Shown: positions 1-8,294 of the stretch, in pieces
Numbering within the stretch: position 1 is the first letter of the stretch
How the letters are laid out: each line of letters starts with the position of its first letter
Source: Leptospiraceae bacterium
GTDB lineage: Bacteria > Spirochaetota > Leptospiria > Leptospirales > Leptospiraceae
Length of the DNA: 64,000 nucleotides
Reading direction: 5' to 3'
NCBI GenBank assembly: GCA_016711485.1
Contig: JADJSX010000025.1
Coordinates: 62,001-126,000 of the forward strand
Position numbers and translations under genes: made by a program
Notes under the pieces: model-generated
What the model was told of the DNA's origin: nothing
Database searches by the model: none
What the model saw: the letters and a program-made list of their open reading frames with translations, nothing else

Positions 1-1
1 T

Positions 2-193
2 CCCAAACGCCAAAAATATGGCTGTTCTAAAAACGAATGGGGAGGCAGTTCGTATGAAAAAGAATTCCTTGGACTTTTTGAAACTTACAAAGGTGCTCTT
101 GCCCAAGTCCAAAACTTTGAGCCAAATTTTTCAGAGTGGGAAGAGTTATGCGACAGTTATTTACAGGACGAAACTGTGTTCGTTAAATCATAA
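2..193 (+). CDS. C-terminal part of an unrecognised protein (cut by the left edge)
   Basis: The frame starting at base 2 is open for 63 codons and stops with TAA at 191-193. The peptide is acidic and aromatic-rich and ends in ETVFVKS. It contains the stretches KNEWGGSSYEKEF and FSEWEELCDSYL, which look like ordinary soluble-protein sequence rather than noise. An overlapping frame from base 18 gives a less protein-like product and was rejected. The gene would converge on the hydrolase at 225-1325, leaving a 31-base gap, which suits a gene end. I cannot name the family. That it is a real gene end is an inference from composition and placement. Confidence 0.5.
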   Translation, partial: PKRQKYGCSKNEWGGSSYEKEFLGLFETYKGALAQVQNFEPNFSEWEELCDSYLQDETVFVKS

Positions 194-224
194 TTTCTTT
201 ATAACACAGTCTCAATGTCTTCGA

Positions 225-1325
225 CTAATTAGTGTAAGTCTCTTTTCGAATTTTATCTACATAGATATTTTGCACTTCTTCTGGTTGATCAGCCCCTAAT
301 TCATGACCCGCCCTTTTAATTTCCAGCCATTCTTTTTTGGGAGATTTTAATTTTTCAAAATAATCTTTTCCGGCAAGTTTCATAAAATCATATTCACCCA
401 TCAAAAAATAAACGGGGAGTTTTAGTTCAGGAACGTCAGTTCTCATATCTATTTCCATGATTTTAGAAATGTTTTTCTCTGTAAAAGAATCAATGGACTT
501 TAATGTAGCCAAAAAATCGCTAAAATTATATTCGGGAGCTTTGCGAAGGGATTCAATAAATAAATCAGAAAGTGTGAAATTTCTATATTTGTATTTTTTG
601 TTTTGATAATATTCTCCCCAAGTAGAAATTTTTTCCATATTTTCTTTCATCTTGGCTACAGGAAAAGACTTATTAGGAACTTCTGTTCTTTTTAATTCGC
701 TTATCGCTTTTTCATTTTTATCTAGTTTTGCTTCTTCGAGACTAAATCGTTTCATTTCTGCAATACTTTCAGGGGCAAATACTGCTTGTCCTTCACTAAT
801 AAACGCATAAAACCAATCTGGATGTTTTGCGGCTAGTTTTGCACCAATATAACTCCCCCAAGAAACTCCTTGTAAATAGATTTTCTTTTTTCCAAATCTT
901 TGCATTAACTTTTGACAAAGTTCTTCTGCATCATTTACAAAGTCATCCATCGCATAATTAATCTTATCTCCATCGTTCATACGAGAAGTTTTACCGACTC
1001 CACGTTGGTCATAATTTACTATAATAAAATTCTTTTCCATTCTATCTCTCTCATCACTGTATGTTAAATGAGCAAATGGCATCATTGGAACAGCAAAACC
1101 GTGAATAACTAACATTAATGGATTAGTTTTATCCGTGCCTCGAATTAATACAGAATGTTTCACTTTTCCGAGTTCTATTTCTTCGAGTGAAGTAATTCCT
1201 TTTTCTTTCCATTCGGTTTTAGTGTAAGGAACGGTATGTGCTGAACAACGAAATAAAAAAAAAATTAGAAAGGCAATAACAATAGTTGAAAGATTAACGG
1301 GTAACTGCAATGTATTTTTTTTCAA
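225..1325 (-). CDS. Alpha/beta hydrolase, proline iminopeptidase-like, predicted lipoprotein
   Basis: A 366-residue alpha/beta-hydrolase fold enzyme. The sequence shows an oxyanion-hole HG near residue 75, the segment NYDQRGVGKTS typical of S33 (prolyl aminopeptidase) relatives, the nucleophile elbow GVSWG with Ser155, a probable acid in LMGEYDFM near 310, and the catalytic His in RAGHELG near 342. The N-terminus is a hydrophobic signal ending FLFRC-S around residue 27, which resembles a relaxed spirochaete lipobox, so the enzyme is probably exported and lipid-anchored. Substrate cannot be told from sequence; peptidase or esterase are both possible. It stands alone on the minus strand, with a repeat element upstream. 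Confidence 0.85.
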   Translation of the reverse strand: MKKNTLQLPVNLSTIVIAFLIFFLFRCSAHTVPYTKTEWKEKGITSLEEIELGKVKHSVLIRGTDKTNPLMLVIHGFAVPMMPFAHLTYSDERDRMEKNFIIVNYDQRGVGKTSRMNDGDKINYAMDDFVNDAEELCQKLMQRFGKKKIYLQGVSWGSYIGAKLAAKHPDWFYAFISEGQAVFAPESIAEMKRFSLEEAKLDKNEKAISELKRTEVPNKSFPVAKMKENMEKISTWGEYYQNKKYKYRNFTLSDLFIESLRKAPEYNFSDFLATLKSIDSFTEKNISKIMEIDMRTDVPELKLPVYFLMGEYDFMKLAGKDYFEKLKSPKKEWLEIKRAGHELGADQPEEVQNIYVDKIRKETYTN

Positions 1326-1406
1326 AATAAACTCCTAAATAGACAAAGTATATTTTAAAGCCTAACTGAAAAGAATTTTACAGACTCTCGAAGTTTGACT
1401 TTTAAG

Positions 1407-1875
1407 AACTGACGTAACGAAAAAAGGAAAACTATGAAAATTAAAGTTAAATTCAGAATATTAGAAAAAGCTAATGAATTAATAAATCTTGCACTGAGTT
1501 TATCGAATGTGTCAATAGCCTGCGATAGCTTGGCTGAAGGTCAATGTCATTAAGTTAAGAAAACAGAAATAAAATTAACCACGAAGAAAAGAGAAGATTA
1601 CATTGAAAATCCTTCGTGAACTTCGTGCTCTTCGTGGTTAGAAATCCTTAACTTAATGACATTGGGCTGAAGGTGAGCGACTAAACGAAAGGGAGGACAA
1701 GCCCACCATTATGTTTCGACCTATTGTTGTGAAAGCAACAATGGGCTTGAGCGAAAGAGATGGAGGGAGAAACATTGAATTCGGGTGCCAACCTCCGTTG
1801 GACGCTCGGCTCACCCGAACTTTATCATTTCTTTTTAAGAAAGAAATGATAATAGCAATTGCGTAAGGTGAGTTA
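1407..1875. repeat. 336-bp terminal-inverted-repeat element, copy 1 (interrupted by a 124-bp insert)
   Basis: Copy 1 of an element that recurs in reverse orientation at 40078-40414. The left end reads AACTGACGTAACG at 1407-1419 and the right end GCGTAAGGTGAGTTA at 1861-1875; in copy 2 the matching ends form a 15-base inverted repeat. Without the insert at 1541-1664 and its 9-base duplication, copy 1 is 336 bp against 337 bp for copy 2. The interior holds structured segments: TTGTTGTGAAAGCAACAA around 1725 folds on a GAAA-like loop inside a GCCCA/TGGGC stem, and a 12-bp hairpin TATCATTTCTTT/AAGAAATGATA lies near the right end. No convincing protein is encoded. Confidence 0.8.
1541..1664. mobile_element. 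124-bp MITE-like insertion with 18-bp inverted ends
   Basis: The ends are perfect inverted repeats: CAATGTCATTAAGTTAAG at 1542-1559 and its reverse complement at 1647-1664. Flanking copies of GGCTGAAGG at 1532-1540 and 1665-1673 form a 9-base target duplication. The uninterrupted copy of the host repeat at 40 kb has only one such site (as GCTGAAAG), which shows directly that this is an insertion. A second inner inverted repeat, TAACCACGAAGA at 1576-1587 with its partner at 1629-1640, would make a nested hairpin. There is no transposase, so mobilisation must be in trans. Confidence 0.8.
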
Positions 1876-1886
1876 CTAAAATGCGA

Positions 1887-2189
1887 CGATTGCATTTTGC
1901 TATAGTATGCTTTTAACTTTTCAACTTGACAAAGAAGTATTATTTCAATGTGTCCGAAAAATATAAAAATTTAATCCTGCTTACAAGTTTTGGTCTGATA
2001 ACTGCATGACAAGAAATAGATAAGCACTAACTTTTGTTATTTTACATATTGAACAATTTTACTGCAAGTTGTTGAATATATAAAATACAATTCGCTTATT
2101 TCTGATACGATTAAATAAACAAATTCAAATTTTGATTTGACGAATATTTTACAGATAGTAATAAGTCACACAATTATCAGGGGAAAAAA
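1887..2189. other. Intergenic stretch without recognised gene
   Basis: AT-rich DNA between the repeat element and the chemosensory cluster. The only feature seen is AACTTGACAAAG near 1923, a 12-mer that recurs near 43381 and, as part of a hairpin, around 43221. The segment must hold the promoter for the downstream cluster, but I cannot point to a convincing -35/-10 pair. The start of the next gene is preceded by AGGGGAAAAAA, a usable ribosome-binding site. Confidence 0.4.
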
Positions 2190-3110
2190 ATGCCAAACAC
2201 GTCCATCAGCTCTCAACTCATTGATGCAACTACTAAAATTGTAAATATTCTCAGGCAAATCAAAGACATAAATAGTACAACGAAACTCATTGCAATTAAT
2301 GCTGCGATTGAGTCGTCTCGTTCCGCACAACTTTCGGATAATTTCTCTTCCCTGTCCGAACAAGTTAGAACTCTTTCTACTCGATCAGAAGAATCTTTTA
2401 GTGAAATCCAAGTATTAATAGAAAACTTAAGAATTTGTTGTGCGAAGGCAATCGCAGTTCGTCTTGCTGATTTATCTATTGATATCATTGATAAAATCGA
2501 TAGAAATCTTTTTGAAAGAAATTGTGACTGTCAGGCTTGGGCAACATTTGAGGATAATGTTAACGCTTGTATTACTGGAAATGGAACGGAGGCAAGTAAC
2601 CTTCTAAATAATCTTGTAAACGTTTATGAGGTATATCATGATATTCTCCTTCTTAATAAAGAAGGATTAGTAATTGCAACAGGAAAAAATCCCCATTTAT
2701 TAGGGCAAAATCAATCAAACAGAGCGTGGTTTAAGGACGTTATCCGTTCGAATTCTGTTCACGTAACCGATATGTATTTTTCTGAATCTGTTGGAAATTA
2801 TACCGTTAGTTATTCTGCCCCTGTTAGAGATCATAATAAAAATATCATAGGCGTTCTTACGACTCGTTTTAATTGGAATTTTGTATATGACATTATTAAT
2901 AAAGTAAAATTGGAAAAACACTGTAAAATTTTTCTAATTTCTTCTTTCGGTGAAATTATTTCTTCGAAACAAATGTATGATATTTTACGTGATAATCTTC
3001 TTTGGCTTGGAGCTGGCGAAAGTGCCATTCAAGGTAAAAGAGGTTACAGTATCGAAACCGCTCGAAATGGACAATGGAAAGCGTTTGGATATTCTCACAA
3101 AAGGTTATAA
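2190..3110 (+). CDS. Soluble MCP-tip/Cache signalling protein, module 1 (ends at a frameshift)
   Basis: The product has a short MCP-like signalling hairpin (IAINAAIESSRSAQ near residues 33-48, SEQVRTLSTRSEE following) and then a Cache-type sensor starting around IDRNLFERNCDCQAW and running through YSAPVRDHNKNIIGVLTTRF. No signal peptide or membrane segment is visible, so it is probably cytosolic, and the sensor lies C-terminal to the signalling tip, the reverse of a classical receptor. The frame stops at 3108-3110 in the middle of a motif: the paralogous module 2 ends GYSKTEGYNKYQGKGW, and here GYSHK is followed in the +1 frame by GYNAYSGKGW. Removing one A from the run at 3099-3102 joins this frame to the next, giving about 674 residues with two modules. 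Confidence 0.8.
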   Translation: MPNTSISSQLIDATTKIVNILRQIKDINSTTKLIAINAAIESSRSAQLSDNFSSLSEQVRTLSTRSEESFSEIQVLIENLRICCAKAIAVRLADLSIDIIDKIDRNLFERNCDCQAWATFEDNVNACITGNGTEASNLLNNLVNVYEVYHDILLLNKEGLVIATGKNPHLLGQNQSNRAWFKDVIRSNSVHVTDMYFSESVGNYTVSYSAPVRDHNKNIIGVLTTRFNWNFVYDIINKVKLEKHCKIFLISSFGEIISSKQMYDILRDNLLWLGAGESAIQGKRGYSIETARNGQWKAFGYSHKRL

Positions 3111-4215
3111 TGCCTATTCGGGAAAAGGTTGGTCGGTTATAGTAGATGAACCTATTCAATTAGAAAATCCAAGAGTTATTATTGAATCTTTTTCGGAACC
3201 AAATGAAAGTAAAGTGCAAACTAGATCAAGAGCACATTCGGAAGATGCAAACAACCAGTTACTCCAGATTACCCACCAATTAGGAGAATCAATAGAATCA
3301 ATAAATAAAATTAATAACGTAACTACTACTCTTGCATTAAATGCTGCCATTCGTGCTGACAGAGCCGGTGACCAAGGTCGCGCCTTCTCTGTATTAGCCG
3401 AAGAAGTGAGAGCGTTTTCACAAAAATCGGATCAGTTAACAGAAGAAATTAATACAACTTTAGACTCATTAAACCAAGTAGTAAGAGAAACTGTATCTAC
3501 AAGGCTTGCTGACGCTGCATTCGATACGATTGACAAAGTAGATAGAAACTTATTCGAACGAAATTGTGACGTACAGGCATGGACAACTTTTGATGAAGTA
3601 ATTAATTGCGCTGAATCGGGAATCAACCGTGAAGAAACAAGTTCATTATTAAAAGACTTACACGGAATTTACGAAGTTTATTATGATATTTATTTGTTAA
3701 ATTTAAAAGGTGTTGTTTGTGCTGCGGGAATTAGGCAGGATTTAATTGGTCAAGATCAATCAGATAGAGATTGGTTTCAACAAGCAATTCAAGGTTACGT
3801 CACAGTAACCGACATGTATAAATCTGATACGATAGGTGTTCATACTGTTACGTATTGTGCACCAGTAAAAAATAAAGCGGGGCAAATTGTCGGTGTTCTC
3901 ACTACCCGTTTTAATTGGAATTTTATTATGGATATTATAAACGCAACCCAAGTGTACAGTGATTGTAAAGTGTATCTGCTGAATTCAGCGGGATTAGTTA
4001 TCGCCTCACAGGATAACAGAGAAATTCTAAAAAAAGATTTTAGTAAATACGAAGCTTTCAAACTGGCAATGGATGGTGGCAACGGATTTATTGTTGAAAG
4101 AGACTCTGATACAAATAATATCTATCTAGTAGGATATTCTAAAACGGAAGGTTATAATAAATACCAAGGTAAAGGTTGGTGTGTTCTGATTTTACAGCAA
4201 AAGCGGTTTGAGTAA
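3067..4215 (+). CDS. Soluble MCP-tip/Cache signalling protein, module 2 (probably one gene with module 1)
   Basis: In this frame the sequence first supplies the missing end of module 1 (GYNAYSGKGWSVIVDEPI) and then a second complete unit. The MCP tip LALNAAIRADRAGDQGRAF and the following LAEEVRAFSQKS match the canonical receptor hairpin better than module 1 does, although the usual Glu after AAI is Arg. A Cache domain starting IDKVDRNLFERNCDVQAW follows. The modules are clearly a tandem duplication. The ATG at 3067 is the nearest in-frame start, but it has no Shine-Dalgarno sequence and would begin inside module 1, so a continuous gene 2190-4215 with a one-base insertion is the better reading. 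The CheW gene follows after 17 bases, so the partner is likely the adjacent CheW/CheA pair. Confidence 0.75.
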   Translation: MDNGKRLDILTKGYNAYSGKGWSVIVDEPIQLENPRVIIESFSEPNESKVQTRSRAHSEDANNQLLQITHQLGESIESINKINNVTTTLALNAAIRADRAGDQGRAFSVLAEEVRAFSQKSDQLTEEINTTLDSLNQVVRETVSTRLADAAFDTIDKVDRNLFERNCDVQAWTTFDEVINCAESGINREETSSLLKDLHGIYEVYYDIYLLNLKGVVCAAGIRQDLIGQDQSDRDWFQQAIQGYVTVTDMYKSDTIGVHTVTYCAPVKNKAGQIVGVLTTRFNWNFIMDIINATQVYSDCKVYLLNSAGLVIASQDNREILKKDFSKYEAFKLAMDGGNGFIVERDSDTNNIYLVGYSKTEGYNKYQGKGWCVLILQQKRFE

Positions 4216-4232
4216 ATAACGGGTAGTGACAA

Positions 4233-5222
4233 ATGTCGAATGATTTAATTAAAAATAATTCAGAATTATCCAATATTACGGAAAACAAACAATTTGTATT
4301 TTTGTTTGGTCCTGCGTATTTTTCGATTCAATTAAACAATGTAATCGAAGTTTACGATTCCCCGGATGTAAAAGACTTACCTTGGGAAGAAATTGGATTA
4401 CGCGGGATGATTCATTACAGAGGGATTCCTATTCCGGTTATCGATCCTGTATTGATTGCAAATATTAAATCAGATAAAAAAAATAGACCTATAAAGTCCG
4501 TTGTTATATTTGAAAAAGATAACTGTAAAATAGCGCTTACGGTCGACAAGTTTTATAACATTCTTCCTGAAGTAGAAAAAGATTCAGAAGAGTTTGAAGA
4601 AGATTCGCTCGAATCATTTATCGTCGGATTTTCGATGTTAGCCGACAAACCACTAGTTCTATTAAATGAAGAAAAAATAGCCAGACATTATAGAAAGATT
4701 TTTACCAAACAAGTTTCTCTTACTCCTAATCAAAAACTAGAAATTTTAACTCCAACAAAAGATAAAATTTTGGAAAAATTTATTTTTTTCACAATCGGGG
4801 AAGTTAACTTCGGTGTCCCAATTAAGGAAGTCATGGAAGTTTTAGAGAACTTAGATGTAACTCCTCTGTTTAAAGTTGTGCCTATTCTTCGTGGATTAAT
4901 AAATCTTCGTGGAAAGGTTGTTCCTTGTATGGATATCTCCACATACTTAGGATTACCCGCTCGCAGTTTAAATGAAAATACAAAGTTTGTAATGCTCCAA
5001 AGCGGAAGATCTGAGATTGCACTTTGTGTAGACTCTGTATCAAAAATGAAAGAAGTAGACAACGCTCTCATTCAAACCAATGAAGGAGTGTTAAATGGAC
5101 CGATCAGTGAATATGCAACAGGAATTTTGCAATTACAAAAACAAACACTGCTTATGATTTCAGCTAAGAACTTAGTTGAATCAAGTGATTTAAAAGAATA
5201 TTTTGCATCTGAGGGGCAGTAA
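4233..5222 (+). CDS. Double-domain CheW adaptor
   Basis: A 329-residue protein with two CheW folds. Domain 1 (about 15-150) has IQLNNVIEVYDS and LRGMIHYRGIPIPVIDP; domain 2 (about 180-320) has FGVPIKEVMEVLEN, LRGLINLRGKVVPCMDI and IALCVDSVSKM. CheW couples receptor tips to CheA; a tandem version could bridge two partners, which fits the duplicated receptor modules upstream. The stop codon abuts the CheA start (TAAATG at 5220-5225), so the two are surely co-transcribed and probably translationally coupled. No membrane segment is seen. Confidence 0.9.
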   Translation: MSNDLIKNNSELSNITENKQFVFLFGPAYFSIQLNNVIEVYDSPDVKDLPWEEIGLRGMIHYRGIPIPVIDPVLIANIKSDKKNRPIKSVVIFEKDNCKIALTVDKFYNILPEVEKDSEEFEEDSLESFIVGFSMLADKPLVLLNEEKIARHYRKIFTKQVSLTPNQKLEILTPTKDKILEKFIFFTIGEVNFGVPIKEVMEVLENLDVTPLFKVVPILRGLINLRGKVVPCMDISTYLGLPARSLNENTKFVMLQSGRSEIALCVDSVSKMKEVDNALIQTNEGVLNGPISEYATGILQLQKQTLLMISAKNLVESSDLKEYFASEGQ

Positions 5223-8200
5223 ATGTATTCTGAAGAAATACTAACTATTTGGCAAGATGACAAGTCTCCCGAAAATCCGCTAATTGACCCAATGGGACGA
5301 AAATTATTTAAACAGTTTTTGACTCAATCTCTGTCAGAAGTGCAAAGTATTCTAAAAATTGTAACTTCTCTTGAAATTAGTAAAAATAAACAGCAAGACC
5401 TAGATCAAATTTATAGAAAAAATCATAATATATTAGGATTTTCAAAAATATTAAAAATTCAAAAATTAACTCATTTAACATCTCTACTTGATTTTATTTT
5501 TGATTTTGCCCGCAAGGAAAATTCAGTTTCTAAGTATTCGGTAGATTATCTGATTAAGTTAATTCTAAATTCGGAAATGAAAGTTCTTAATCAACTTAAT
5601 GATACCGGATTTATTAAAGAAGATATTTCTCTTTTAATAGAAGAGGCTAAGGTCTATTTGTCTAAACCATTGGAAATTTGGAATGAACGTCATCGACAAA
5701 CACAGGCGAATTTTGCAAAAAAAGCTTATACAATTCCAAGTTCACAGCCTTCTATAAAGGAAGAAATTGCGCATATCGTAGATAATCCTCCTGTAAGTTC
5801 TCAACCTCAAAAAGAAACACAAATAAATAATTCTATGCTCCAAATTCCTGAGGCTGAAAAAATAAATGATGAACCGGAAGAGTTAAATATTCCAATAGAA
5901 AAAATAAGTCTTATTAGTGATTTTTATGAGGAGTCCTATGAAAATCTTTCTAAAATTGCAAATCGGTTAGTGGATTTAGAATCAAATACAGATTCATTGG
6001 AAATCATAAATGAACTTTTTAGATCTGTCCATACTGTAAAAGGTGGGGCTAGGCTTTTAAAAATTATAAAAATTGAAAAACTAAGTCATTCTGTGGAAAA
6101 TCTTTTAGATTTACTTCGAAATCAAAAATTACAAGTAACAGCGGTACATATTGATTATCTTCTCGAAGCAAGATCTGCTATCAGTGAGATGATTGAAGAA
6201 GTTGCATCCAAAGGTCCTATCCGTATTCGAATCGCTCCTTTAGTTACTAAATTAAATTTAGCTTGTGGAATTGGTACACTTGAATCCACTAACTCGAATT
6301 TGAATACTGTTTCAAATGAAAATACTGAACCAGTAAAAAAAGAAGAAACAGAGATAAAACTGAAACAGGATTTACCGTTAGAGGTATCGAAACAAGAGCA
6401 AATAATTGTAAAAGAGAAAGAACCAGTTGTTCGAATGAAAGAAAGACAGGTGGAGTCGATTCGCGTAAGTATAGATAAATTGGATGAAGTAATTAACACT
6501 GCATCTGAGTTATCAATTTCTAGAATTCAGTTTCAAGAGCAAATAGCGAATATATCTCGAATGTCTAGAGACATTAAAAGAAGCCTTGTCAATGCAGAGG
6601 AATTAGATTCAAAGAAACTATTGGAAAGAATTTCAAAATCAAACCAAATATTAATTTCTGAACTAAAGTTACAAATAGAAAAAAATGGTTCTAATTTGCC
6701 AGAGAGTGTTTTGTTTGATATGGTTTACCGATTTCATAATGAAATAAAAGCAGAAATTTCAAGAAATGAATTGAGTCAGCATGAGGAACTAACGCTTTTA
6801 TTAATATCATTCCAAGAATTAAAAAATTCTATGATGAAGAATGTAGAGAACTTAGAAACACTTACTTCTAAATTACAAAATGAAGTAATGAATTTTAGAA
6901 TGGTTCCTATTTCTACTTTGTTCGAACGTTTTCCGTCTCTTGTAAGAGATATGGCAAGGCAAGCTGGTAAAAAATTAAAAATTGTTCTTTACGGACAGGA
7001 AACTGAACTCGACCGGGTAATGATAAATACCCTCTTAGATCCGCTTCTTCATATTCTTCGAAATTCGATTGACCATGGGTTAGAAGAACCGCCAGAAAGA
7101 ATTCAGAATGGAAAAAATGAAACTGGAACTATTAATTTAAGTGCTTATTATCAAGGTTCTTACGCTGTAATTGAAATCAAAGACGATGGACGCGGAATTG
7201 ATATAGATGCTGTTTTAAAAAGAGCAATCGAACGTGGATTGGTTACAGAAGATAGAGTGAGTTTTTTAAGTCAAAAAGAGATCATTGAGTTTATTTTTTC
7301 TCCCGGTTTTTCTACTGCCGAAAAATTAACCGAAATGAGTGGGCGTGGAGTCGGAATGGATGTGGTAATGTCCACTATAAAAAGTCTGCAGGGCAGCATT
7401 GACGTGCAAACTAAAAAGGGACAAGGCACTACTTTATTTTTAAAAATTCCTTTGACTTTAGCTGTAGTTCGAGTTTTACTTTTTGAAACAGGAAGTCAGC
7501 TTCTTGCATTTCCAATGACAAATGTCGATGAAATTTTAACTGTTTCGAGAGAAGAAATAGAAACAGTTGGATCTAAATTTTTATACCATCTTAGATCGGA
7601 AGTAATATCACTTGTACCAATATCTGAATTATTAAATATTCCACATCCAGCATTTATTAAAGAGGAAATACCTGTTATTATCCTTTCGGACGGAACACAG
7701 AAAGTAGGATTGATTGTAGATTCTCTTTGGGGACGACAAGAAATTGTAATTAAAAACTTAGGAAATCTTCTAAAAAAAGTTCCGTTCATAATGGGATGTA
7801 CTATTTTAAGTGATAGAAGATTAGTTTTGATTTTAAATCCAAGGGAATTAATAGAAGTAGCCACTATTGAGAAAGACAAATTAGAATTAAAATTACCTGC
7901 GTTTAAAATGTTGAAAAAAGAAAATCCAATTTCAATATTAGTTGTAGATGATTCGCCAATGCAAAGAAAAAGTATTAAATCAATTTTAACGCGTGCGGGT
8001 TATTTGGTGGACGAAGCAGAAAACGGATTTGAAGCAATGAAGTTAGTTCGAATTAAAAAATATTCTCTTTTCTGTATTGATTTAGTGATGCCACTTATGG
8101 ATGGATTTGATTTGGTTTCAAGACTCAAAAGTTTGCCACTTTACAAAAGTATTCCAGTGATTGTAATTACTTCTAAAAATTCCACAGAAGACAAAGAGAG

Positions 8201-8294
8201 AGGTTTGAAGATTGGAGCAAATGAATTTTTAGAAAAACCGGTCGACCCAGACACTTTAACTGACTTAGTAAAACGTTATATAGGCGTTGAATAA
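5223..8294 (+). CDS. cheA: Hybrid chemotaxis-type histidine kinase CheA with C-terminal receiver
   Basis: A 1023-residue CheA. In order: an N-terminal helical region that may be a second, degenerate HPt (about 15-120, lacking a clear His motif), a low-complexity linker, an HPt with the phospho-accepting His270 in RSVHTVKGGARLL, a second linker, dimerisation helices, an HATPase with N-box HILRNSIDHGLEEP, G-box IEIKDDGRGID and GRGVGMDVV, a CheW-like regulatory domain (about 745-880), and a receiver from about residue 904 with acceptor Asp953 in LFCIDLVMP and the Lys in FLEKPVDP. The built-in receiver, and the absence of a separate CheY, CheR or CheB nearby, suggest a sink or local output rather than classical swimming control. 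The cyclase gene starts directly at the stop codon (TAAATG). Confidence 0.92.
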   Translation: MYSEEILTIWQDDKSPENPLIDPMGRKLFKQFLTQSLSEVQSILKIVTSLEISKNKQQDLDQIYRKNHNILGFSKILKIQKLTHLTSLLDFIFDFARKENSVSKYSVDYLIKLILNSEMKVLNQLNDTGFIKEDISLLIEEAKVYLSKPLEIWNERHRQTQANFAKKAYTIPSSQPSIKEEIAHIVDNPPVSSQPQKETQINNSMLQIPEAEKINDEPEELNIPIEKISLISDFYEESYENLSKIANRLVDLESNTDSLEIINELFRSVHTVKGGARLLKIIKIEKLSHSVENLLDLLRNQKLQVTAVHIDYLLEARSAISEMIEEVASKGPIRIRIAPLVTKLNLACGIGTLESTNSNLNTVSNENTEPVKKEETEIKLKQDLPLEVSKQEQIIVKEKEPVVRMKERQVESIRVSIDKLDEVINTASELSISRIQFQEQIANISRMSRDIKRSLVNAEELDSKKLLERISKSNQILISELKLQIEKNGSNLPESVLFDMVYRFHNEIKAEISRNELSQHEELTLLLISFQELKNSMMKNVENLETLTSKLQNEVMNFRMVPISTLFERFPSLVRDMARQAGKKLKIVLYGQETELDRVMINTLLDPLLHILRNSIDHGLEEPPERIQNGKNETGTINLSAYYQGSYAVIEIKDDGRGIDIDAVLKRAIERGLVTEDRVSFLSQKEIIEFIFSPGFSTAEKLTEMSGRGVGMDVVMSTIKSLQGSIDVQTKKGQGTTLFLKIPLTLAVVRVLLFETGSQLLAFPMTNVDEILTVSREEIETVGSKFLYHLRSEVISLVPISELLNIPHPAFIKEEIPVIILSDGTQKVGLIVDSLWGRQEIVIKNLGNLLKKVPFIMGCTILSDRRLVLILNPRELIEVATIEKDKLELKLPAFKMLKKENPISILVVDDSPMQRKSIKSILTRAGYLVDEAENGFEAMKLVRIKKYSLFCIDLVMPLMDGFDLVSRLKSLPLYKSIPVIVITSKNSTEDKERGLKIGANEFLEKPVDPDTLTDLVKRYIGVE

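Noticed and set aside
18..299. 93-codon plus-strand ORF at the left edge
   Set aside because: Runs out of frame with the more protein-like partial gene ending at 193 and across the end of the hydrolase gene on the other strand.
1653..1895. 80-codon minus ORF, and the related minus ORF at 40104-40385
   Set aside because: Both lie inside the 336-bp repeat. The frames are not the same between copies and copy 1 is broken by the insertion, so no conserved protein is indicated.
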